DNA of 19,003 bases from Caldifarciminota bacterium (GTDB lineage: Bacteria > Hydrothermota > Tepidihabitantia > SM23-42), in contig DAOVAN010000017.1 of NCBI GenBank assembly GCA_030671005.1, positions 1-19,003 of the forward strand, given 5' to 3'. Within the stretch, counting starts at the first letter, position 1; the number at the start of each line of letters is the position of its first letter. A program made the position numbers and the translations under genes. The notes beneath the pieces were generated by a model. That model was not told the DNA's origin. It was given only the letters and a program-made list of their open reading frames with translations, and did no database searches. Shown piece by piece: positions 13,998 through 19,003 of the stretch.

Positions 13998-14806
13998 AAA
14001 AGCAAGCCTCTCAAGCTGTAAAATACATAAAGGAACGCACTAAGCTAAAACCCAACATAGGGATCATTCTCGGTACTGGCCTGGGCAAGCTGGTCAAGAC
14101 GATCAGCATAGCAAAATCGATACCGTATGACAGCATACCACACTTCCCGACATCGACGCTGAAATTCCATAAGGGCAGACTCATCCTGGGCACATTGAAG
14201 AACAGAAAAATCGTAGCCATGCAAGGCCGGTTCCACTACTACGAGGGCTACAGCGCAAAAGACATTTCATTCCCGGTCCTGGTCATGAAATTACTTGGAA
14301 TAAAGACTCTGATCGTTTCGAATGCCAGCGGCGGTCTGAATCCAGATTTCGTGGCCGGTGATCTCATGCTCGTAAAAGACCATATAAACCTACTGCCCGA
14401 TAATCCATTGCGGGGCAAGAATGACCTCAAGCTCGGGCCTCGATTTCCCGATTTGTATGACTGCTACAACCACAAACTCATCAAACTCGCCGAGAAGGTC
14501 GCGCAAGAATTGAGCATTCCGTTGAAGAAAGGTGTGTACGTAGCGGTGCCGGGTCCTAACCTGGAAACAAATGCTGAGTATCGTTTCCTGAGGATAATTG
14601 GTGCTGATGCGGTGGGCATGTCCACCGTGCCCGAAGTACAAATGGCAAGATATCTCAAGATCAGAGTCTTGGGGCTATCCGTGATCACAGATATGGGTAT
14701 TGCTGACTCAGTAAAACCCGCCAGCCTAGTCAGTATACTGAAAGCGGCGGCGCGTGCAGAACCTAAACTAACCAAAATGATACAGGGTGTGGTTGCGCAC
14801 CTCTGA
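13994..14806 (+). CDS. Purine nucleoside phosphorylase (trimeric PNP/MTAP family)
   Basis: Cleaves purine (deoxy)nucleosides with phosphate to base and (deoxy)ribose-1-phosphate; cytoplasmic. The 270 residues show GTGLGKL (27-33), MQGRFHYYEGY (76-86; phosphate and ribose site), SNASGGLNPDF (109-119), GPNLETNAEYR (187-197) with purine-binding Glu192, and GMSTVPE (208-214). The base-recognition residue is Asp233 in ITDMG, where human 6-oxopurine-specific PNP has Asn; methylthioadenosine phosphorylases have Asp. Preference may thus extend to adenosine. GTG 13994 overlaps the divIVA stop and is the only start that leaves the conserved N-terminus intact. Pathway partner in this window is the deoxynucleoside kinase. 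Confidence 0.93.
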   Translation: MKKQASQAVKYIKERTKLKPNIGIILGTGLGKLVKTISIAKSIPYDSIPHFPTSTLKFHKGRLILGTLKNRKIVAMQGRFHYYEGYSAKDISFPVLVMKLLGIKTLIVSNASGGLNPDFVAGDLMLVKDHINLLPDNPLRGKNDLKLGPRFPDLYDCYNHKLIKLAEKVAQELSIPLKKGVYVAVPGPNLETNAEYRFLRIIGADAVGMSTVPEVQMARYLKIRVLGLSVITDMGIADSVKPASLVSILKAAARAEPKLTKMIQGVVAHL

Positions 14807-14813
14807 TGGAATC

Positions 14814-15701
14814 ATGATAATGTGGAAAATACGTTTATCAATCATCATCTTCCTATTGCTTTCGGTCTATTGTGGCCGTAAAGAAGAACGCATAGTCAAC
14901 GCCCGCAAGTTCATAAACAAATGGAACTATGATCGGGCGCTTACCGAAATCATTTCGTTCCGAAATGAAAAAGATTCTGAGATACAGTACTTGCTGGGCT
15001 ACTGTTACTTCAGGAAAAATGAATACCACGAAGCGGCAGAATATTTCAGGGGTTCTCTGGAAATCGACACAACGTTCAAAGATAGTATCATAAAAGCCTA
15101 CAACATTCTATCCCAAAACGCAATCAAAATAGATGAACCTGAACGCGCACTATTCCTATATCAAGAAATCGCAAAACTCGTACCCGAGTATGAACAATCG
15201 AGCAGTCTATTCTTGATAGGCAACCTAAATTTTAAAAATGCCAACTATGAAGCAGCGGTAAAGGCATACACTCGTGGATTACAGATCGATTCAACTTCTG
15301 TCGAGGCCAAACGCGCAAGGCCACGATTGATCAATTCACTGGCCGCAACCGGTGACTTCACCTTGGCTCTGGCAATGGCTGAAGCGGGATATGATAAACT
15401 GAAAACAGCTGCCAACCTACTCCTGCTCAGTGAAATCAAATTAGCATTAGGCCTAAGGCACTTTGAGTCGGGGATACTGGACAGTGCTGAGATATACTTC
15501 GGATACATCATCGCGAATCAAGAACCCAAATCGATGCTTGATGACGCCTATTTTCATACGGCTGAAATATACTATATGAGGGAAAGCTACAGCAGAGCTC
15601 TTGAACTATACAAGAAGGTGTTACGCCTCGATCCCTACCAAAAGGGTGAGATGACCAGGAAAGCAAAGGAACGCATTAAAGAAATCAAGGAGAAAACATG
15701 A
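14814..15701 (+). CDS. TPR-repeat protein, probable lipoprotein
   Basis: The 295 residues from ATG 14814 begin with a basic, hydrophobic leader (WKIRLSIIIFLLLSVYC). Cys20 could be lipidated, but the residue before it is Tyr, which is unusual for a lipobox (normally Gly, Ala or Ser). About six TPR units follow: FINKWNYDRALTEI, YLLGYCYFRKNEYHEAAEYF, YQEIAKLVPEYEQ, LIGNLNFKNANYEAAVKAY, and AEIYYMRESYSRALELYKKV near the end. It likely sits in the periplasm as a scaffold. ATG 14820 is an equally possible start. It ends in an ATGA overlap with the BamD-like gene, so the two are coupled and may act together in outer-membrane assembly. Confidence 0.82.
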   Translation: MIMWKIRLSIIIFLLLSVYCGRKEERIVNARKFINKWNYDRALTEIISFRNEKDSEIQYLLGYCYFRKNEYHEAAEYFRGSLEIDTTFKDSIIKAYNILSQNAIKIDEPERALFLYQEIAKLVPEYEQSSSLFLIGNLNFKNANYEAAVKAYTRGLQIDSTSVEAKRARPRLINSLAATGDFTLALAMAEAGYDKLKTAANLLLLSEIKLALGLRHFESGILDSAEIYFGYIIANQEPKSMLDDAYFHTAEIYYMRESYSRALELYKKVLRLDPYQKGEMTRKAKERIKEIKEKT

Positions 15702-16435
15702 AATCTGCCTGCATCATTGCAGCCGCTACCTTATTCTTCGTATCATGCGCGGCACGACAAACACTTACCCCACTTGAACCAAATGCTGAATATGAACGTG
15801 CGCAATCCTTTTACGAAAACAAGAAGTACAACCAGGCCATCGACGCCTTTGAAAGGATACTCTTCTACCATCCATCATCAGAGTATGTCGATGATGCACA
15901 GTACTGGCTGGGACGCGTGTATCTCGAAAAGAAGGACTACGATCAGGCTGTTGTTGAATTCGAATACCTCATAAGAAACTTCCCGAATTCCGCGCAAGTG
16001 GAAGAGGCCTACTTCTTCCGGGCGAAAGCCTATCTCCTCGGCGCGCCGAGTCACGACCGAGACCTGAGTGATCTAGAAAAGGCGATCAGGCTCTTGGACG
16101 AGTTCTTGACCCGTTTTCCCAACTCTGAATATACTGATAATGCAAGAAACGAAATACTCTCGGCACGCAACCGGTTAGCCAAGAAGGAACTCGAAAGCGG
16201 AAAACTATACATAAAACTCAAAGAACCGGATGCGGCCCTCTTATATTTCAAGTATATAATGAATGCATATCCGGAAACCGAATCAGCCCGTGAAGCAAAG
16301 TTCCGCAGTGCACGGATTTATGAGGACCAAGGGCCAATACAACAGGCAATTGACCTGTACAAAGAACTGCTCGAGGATTCAGTTTGGCAGAACGAAGCAG
16401 CCAAACGCATTGCGAATCTGGAAAAGGGCGGGTAA
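15698..16435 (+). CDS. BamD/YfiO-like outer membrane assembly lipoprotein
   Basis: The 245 residues start with a lipoprotein signal peptide ending in FFVSC (Cys17, good lipobox). About five TPR repeats of the YfiO/BamD kind follow: YERAQSFYENKKYNQAIDAF, HPSSEYVDDAQYWLGRVYLE, FPNSAQVEEAYFFRAKAYL, FPNSEYTDNARNEI and YPETESAREAKFRSARIY. BamD helps BamA insert beta-barrel proteins. The N-xS-E/A-x-A spacing fits the family, and the gene size is typical. AAGGAG 5 nt before the ATG and a 4-nt overlap with the previous gene show coupled translation. It could also be a YbgF/CpoB-like protein, but the lipobox and length favour BamD. Confidence 0.85.
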   Translation: MKSACIIAAATLFFVSCAARQTLTPLEPNAEYERAQSFYENKKYNQAIDAFERILFYHPSSEYVDDAQYWLGRVYLEKKDYDQAVVEFEYLIRNFPNSAQVEEAYFFRAKAYLLGAPSHDRDLSDLEKAIRLLDEFLTRFPNSEYTDNARNEILSARNRLAKKELESGKLYIKLKEPDAALLYFKYIMNAYPETESAREAKFRSARIYEDQGPIQQAIDLYKELLEDSVWQNEAAKRIANLEKGG

Positions 16436-16449
16436 CAGAGTAACATCAG

Positions 16450-17013
16450 ATGAAAGTCGGGGTATTCGGCGGCCTCTTTGACCCCCCACATATCGGGCAT
16501 TTGATCATTGCCCAGCATATTTTTGAAGAATTCAAACTCGAAAGCGTCCTGTTTGTACCAGCAGGACACCCACCACACAAATCTGATTACTCTCCCTATC
16601 ATAATCGATACGAGATGACCAAATTAGCTACTGCTAGCAATGTCAATTTTTCGATATCCGATATTGAGAAGAGAATAGAAGACAAGACATACACGATCGA
16701 AGTGATAAGGGAATTGAAGAAGAACCAGGACGAACTTTATCTCATTATCGGCAGTGATCAATGGCTGGAGATCGAAACATGGAAAGACCCTGAAGCACTC
16801 TTCAGAGAGTGCCGAATAGTCGTTGTCCGCAGGTCAAAGTATGAGATTGAGAAAGAATCGAAGTTGTTCGACCATATCATGGTTAGCACGTCACCCCTGA
16901 TAGATATTTCCTCATCAATGATCAGGAGAAGACTGCAAAAAGGTCAATCAATTACATATCTCGTAACCCCGGAGGTTGCGAGTTACATCAAGAGTAACAA
17001 TTTGTACAAGTAG
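16450..17013 (+). CDS. nadD: Nicotinate-nucleotide adenylyltransferase
   Basis: Joins nicotinate mononucleotide and ATP to form deamido-NAD; cytoplasmic, essential in most bacteria. The 187 residues show the nucleotidyltransferase signature GGLFDPPHIGH (7-17), FVPAGHPPHK (35-44), the YLIIGSDQW loop (97-105), WKDPEALF and the second ATP motif ISSSMIRRRL (153-162). Size and motif order are standard. The ATG follows the BamD-like stop by 14 bp, with no strong Shine-Dalgarno sequence. It is the last gene of the plus-strand series and ends 3 bp from the convergent lipid kinase gene, so no separate terminator fits between them. Confidence 0.96.
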   Translation: MKVGVFGGLFDPPHIGHLIIAQHIFEEFKLESVLFVPAGHPPHKSDYSPYHNRYEMTKLATASNVNFSISDIEKRIEDKTYTIEVIRELKKNQDELYLIIGSDQWLEIETWKDPEALFRECRIVVVRRSKYEIEKESKLFDHIMVSTSPLIDISSSMIRRRLQKGQSITYLVTPEVASYIKSNNLYK

Positions 17014-17016
17014 CAG

Positions 17017-17952
17017 TCATTCCCGAACCATAAACTTAATTGCTTTTGGCAAAACCTCAAGGCTCATTGCCTGCGCCTTTTCCACCTCACCATCTATGTC
17101 AACCAAGAACGCCTTTTCACCCTGGACCTTCAATTCTTTGCCACGGCATAGGTGGACTTTATGGTATGCTAGGTGCTCACCCTGATAGACGCGCGCCAAA
17201 ACTCGGCTCAAGAATTTGAAGAAATTCGCATCCTTGACATACATGAATTCCATTATGCCATCGTTGATCAAAGCCATCGGTGCCGCATGCATACCACCAC
17301 CGAAAAATTGTCCGTTGAGCGCACCGACAATTGTCATGAGTCCCTGATCAACGAATTTACCATCGACCCATATCTTGAGTTTCATCCTTCTAAAACTGAG
17401 CAAAGCCACCAGGCTCGAGAGCAGAAAGGTCAAAAAGCCACCTAATGTTTTGGGGACGCTGTTCGTAATCCTCGCCACTGCTCCACCTAGGCCAGCATCT
17501 GAGGCATTTATGAAATACCGGGTCCAGGTCCTGTCTCCGAGACGGAATATAGTCCGGCCTGCATCGATCTGCATTTCCCGTCCATGCTTAATCACATCAA
17601 CTGCTTGCCGGTAATCCTTGGGGATACGCAGGGTTCGTGATATATCGGTTCCGGTACCAATCGGTATCAGGGACATGGTTGGTAAGGAGCCTGAATCTTT
17701 GACCGCAGCAAACATGCCGTTCAGAATCTCGTTCATGACGCCCTCGCCACCAACACTGATTACGAGCTTCGCTCCTCTTTTTATGTATTCCTGTGCAATG
17801 TAGCTGGCGTGCCATCTACGCTTCGTCAATTGCCAGGTGACATCGAACCCAGAAGCTTCGAGATATTCTAAAATGAGGGGCCATTTCTTACCCGCCTTGC
17901 CGTGCCCGGCATGCGGATTTACAATCGCGTGGACCTTCTTGCGGTCAGACAC
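17017..17952 (-). CDS. Diacylglycerol kinase-like lipid kinase (DagK/YegS/LcbK family)
   Basis: Phosphorylates a lipid alcohol such as diacylglycerol using ATP, acting at the inner membrane face. The 311 residues start KKVHAIVNPHAGHGKAGK. The nucleotide motif is GGEGVMNEILNG (68-79), where most members have GGDGT. GTGTDISR (99-106), FGGGMHAAPMALINDG and the C-terminal DIDGE follow as expected. GTG 17952 is the first codon and lies 6 nt after a -10 box, with no Shine-Dalgarno sequence, so the message is probably leaderless. Family is certain; whether the substrate is diacylglycerol, a sphingoid base or another lipid is not readable. Confidence 0.92.
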   Translation of the reverse strand: MSDRKKVHAIVNPHAGHGKAGKKWPLILEYLEASGFDVTWQLTKRRWHASYIAQEYIKRGAKLVISVGGEGVMNEILNGMFAAVKDSGSLPTMSLIPIGTGTDISRTLRIPKDYRQAVDVIKHGREMQIDAGRTIFRLGDRTWTRYFINASDAGLGGAVARITNSVPKTLGGFLTFLLSSLVALLSFRRMKLKIWVDGKFVDQGLMTIVGALNGQFFGGGMHAAPMALINDGIMEFMYVKDANFFKFLSRVLARVYQGEHLAYHKVHLCRGKELKVQGEKAFLVDIDGEVEKAQAMSLEVLPKAIKFMVRE

Positions 17953-17958
17953 TGTGCA

Positions 17959-17986
17959 ATACTACACATAATTGATGTGCTGTCAA
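17959..17986 (-). promoter_or_regulatory. Lipid kinase gene promoter, leaderless geometry
   Basis: Minus strand TTGACA (17986-17981), 16-bp spacer, TAGTAT (17964-17959; 4 of 6 matches), then 6 nt to GTG 17952. The start point would fall on or next to the G of GTG. Confidence 0.78.
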
Positions 17987-18001
17987 TACACAAATCAGTG
18001 C

Positions 18002-18122
18002 GGGGACAGGCATAACATTTTTAACTTTTTGTCCATAATGCCACAAAAACCAACACTTTTTCATTAATCTAAGATGAAGAACGCTGTTTAGTTAAAAAGT
18101 TAAAAATGTTATGCCTGTCCCC
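18002..18122. repeat. Perfect 29-bp inverted repeat element (121 bp, MITE- or RAYT-like)
   Basis: The left arm (18002-18030, starting GGGGACAGGCATAACA) and right arm (18094-18122, ending TGTTATGCCTGTCCCC) are exact reverse complements over all 29 bases. They enclose 63 bp of AT-rich sequence. Outer ends begin GGGGACAG/CTGTCCCC, a terminus that I recall in repeats tied to REP-associated tyrosine transposases, but I cannot check this. Complementarity stops sharply at both arm ends. It could be a small mobile element, or a strong structured RNA or terminator. Confidence 0.8.
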
Positions 18123-18133
18123 CAGAGTCAAAA

Positions 18134-18184
18134 GTTAACAAAGTATAGTCCTTACAGGATCTACGACAGGTTGGTTTTGTTAAC
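18134..18184. repeat. 9-bp inverted repeat around GTTAAC
   Basis: GTTAACAAA (18134-18142) and TTTGTTAAC (18176-18184) are perfect inverted copies with a 33-bp loop. They start 11 bp after the large inverted repeat and may belong to the same or a nested element. Confidence 0.45.
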
Positions 18185-18226
18185 ATACGCACTACGGCTT
18201 ACGGAGTTCGCTTCGTCTTGTGTTCA

Positions 18227-18273
18227 AAACCTGCCCTCATAGCGACAGCGTACGGGGTAGAAACCTGCCCCCA
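18227..18273. repeat. Short imperfect direct repeat AAACCTGCCC(T/C)CAT
   Basis: AAACCTGCCCTCAT (18227-18240 region) and AAACCTGCCCCCAT (18261-18274) differ at one base and lie 33-34 bp apart. Only two copies, so not a CRISPR array. Likely remains of a repeat unit. Confidence 0.4.
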
Positions 18274-18307
18274 TGTGCCCCCTAATGGTCAACGTCATTG
18301 CGTTTAT

Positions 18308-18351
18308 CCGCCGCAGGCGGCAGCCTGTCCTGAGCTTGTCGAAGGGCGGCA
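18308..18351. repeat. REP-like GC-rich palindromic element
   Basis: Contains the hairpin CCGCC-gca-GGCGG (18308-18320), then CCTGAGCTTGTCGAAGG (18329-18345), then a second copy of GGCGGCA. The CCTGAGCTTGTCGAAGG sequence is one I recall as a widely scattered intergenic repeat in many bacterial genomes. It lies about 40 bp after the hydrolase stop codon and could also help end that transcript. Confidence 0.55.
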
Positions 18352-18391
18352 ATCTCACTTAAATCACTCCCCTCAGCTACACTAATATATT

Positions 18392-19003
18392 CTACCTAAT
18401 CAGCAGCAATTTCTCAGTAGCAGTGTAACCCTCTGCCTTAAGCCGCAGGAAGTAGACACCGCTAGGGAGTTTTCTGTTTGAATCATCGATTCCATCCCAA
18501 AAGATTTGTTGACTAATCAGGTGTTTGAATTCTCTCACAACCCTTCCTGTAGCATCGTAGATTTTCAACTCCATGTTCTCGGCATTATTCTCTATGCTAA
18601 ATTGGATACTGACCCTGTCATGAAAGGGATTTGGGAATATTCCTAAAACACAGACAACTGGTTGAGAAAGTTTATGTTCTTCAACACCGGGGATTCCAGG
18701 ATACGTCGGCAAGATAAGATGTGATGGTAATGATGTTGAACGATAGATTTGTTGTGTTGCAGTCACAAAAGAAGGGTCATTTCTTTGGAAAGGTGCACCT
18801 GTATTCGGGTTCTTTTCAAAACGCGGGTAGTTAGATGATGAAAGAATCACGCGCAGCTGATGACCTGGTGCAAACACATTGGCCGTACTCCCCACATCAA
18901 TGTTGAACGTATCCGGCACACCTGGCACCAACGAATCTTCAACATCAAATCCATGGCGATGACGCGCCATAAGTATCCCATCCGTCATTAATATCGATCG
19001 ACC
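18392..19003 (-). CDS. Secreted CocE/NonD-type hydrolase, C-terminal part with sorting domain (N-terminus outside window)
   Basis: The frame is open to the right edge, so only the last 203 residues are seen. The first part matches the jelly-roll C-terminal domain of X-Pro dipeptidyl peptidase/CocE esterases: GRSILMTDGILMARHRHGF, then TANVFAPGHQLRVILSSSNY and PRFEKNPNTG. After a linker the last 80 residues form a Por/FlgD-type domain: GIFPNPFHDRVSIQF, LKIYDATGRVV, FWDGIDDSNRKLPSGVYFLRL, ending KLLLIR. That tail is typical of proteins sorted to the surface or exported by a type IX-like system. The catalytic alpha/beta-hydrolase domain lies upstream and is not visible. Likely an extracellular esterase, amidase or peptidase. 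Confidence 0.85.
   Translation of the reverse strand, partial: GRSILMTDGILMARHRHGFDVEDSLVPGVPDTFNIDVGSTANVFAPGHQLRVILSSSNYPRFEKNPNTGAPFQRNDPSFVTATQQIYRSTSLPSHLILPTYPGIPGVEEHKLSQPVVCVLGIFPNPFHDRVSIQFSIENNAENMELKIYDATGRVVREFKHLISQQIFWDGIDDSNRKLPSGVYFLRLKAEGYTATEKLLLIR

Larger units (their letters stand above)
17953..18391. other. Repeat-rich intergenic region between the secreted hydrolase and the lipid kinase genes
   Basis: No convincing protein-coding frame in 439 bp. It holds the lipid kinase promoter at its left end, then a large perfect inverted repeat, a smaller GTTAAC-based inverted repeat, a short direct repeat and a GC-rich REP-like element. It is the only long non-coding stretch in the window and looks like a landing site for non-autonomous repeat elements. 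No transposase gene, tRNA or target-site duplication was recognised. Confidence 0.75.

Noticed and set aside
18002..18274. CRISPR array
   Set aside because: Repeats are inverted or occur only twice, with no regular spacer pattern and no cas genes.
1..19003. tRNA, rRNA or riboswitch
   Set aside because: No cloverleaf, CCA-ended element or known riboswitch core was recognised in the intergenic gaps, most of which are under 130 bp.

Overview
This window is a gene-dense stretch of a diderm bacterial chromosome. It encodes BamD-like and other lipoproteins, LspA, and two secreted proteins with Por/FlgD-type C-terminal sorting regions. That combination, plus an archaemetzincin, a DivIVA homologue and many TPR proteins, suggests an uncultured lineage in or near the FCB group, for example candidate phylum WOR-3. 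This placement is inference from gene content; no rRNA is present.

Layout. Positions 1-1797 (+) hold a soluble lytic murein transglycosylase broken by two in-frame TAA codons. It is convergent with a minus-strand operon (TPR protein, DksA/TraR-type zinc-finger protein, lspA; 3373 to 1803). queF follows on its own promoter. A long minus-strand series runs from 8785 to 3947: folK, deoxynucleoside kinase, panB, a secreted repeat protein broken by an in-frame TGA, a shortened GNAT acetyltransferase and a DUF711/UPF0210 protein. A GH10-like glycoside hydrolase gene (-) is divergent from a plus-strand series. The first part of that series is slipin, archaemetzincin, class V aminotransferase and a MEDS-GGDEF protein. 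The second part is DivIVA, purine nucleoside phosphorylase, TPR lipoprotein, BamD-like lipoprotein and nadD. A lipid-kinase gene (-) is convergent with nadD. A 440-bp repeat-rich intergenic region, including a perfect 29-bp inverted repeat, separates it from the 3' end of a secreted CocE/NonD-type hydrolase cut by the right edge.

The genes cover envelope upkeep (peptidoglycan turnover, lipoprotein signal peptide removal, outer-membrane assembly, lipid phosphorylation), cofactor and nucleotide synthesis (folate, pantothenate, NAD, queuosine, nucleoside salvage) and c-di-GMP signalling.

The most interesting signal is a uniform promoter grammar. Six sites show TTGAC(A/T), exactly 16 bp, then a TATAAT-like box. 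At five of them the start codon lies only 5-7 nt past the -10 box with no Shine-Dalgarno sequence, which predicts leaderless mRNAs. Genes inside operons instead carry Shine-Dalgarno sequences or ATGA/GTGA overlaps. Also notable are the translational coupling of a slipin to an archaemetzincin protease, and three premature stops that would each be explained by a single C-to-T or G-to-A change.
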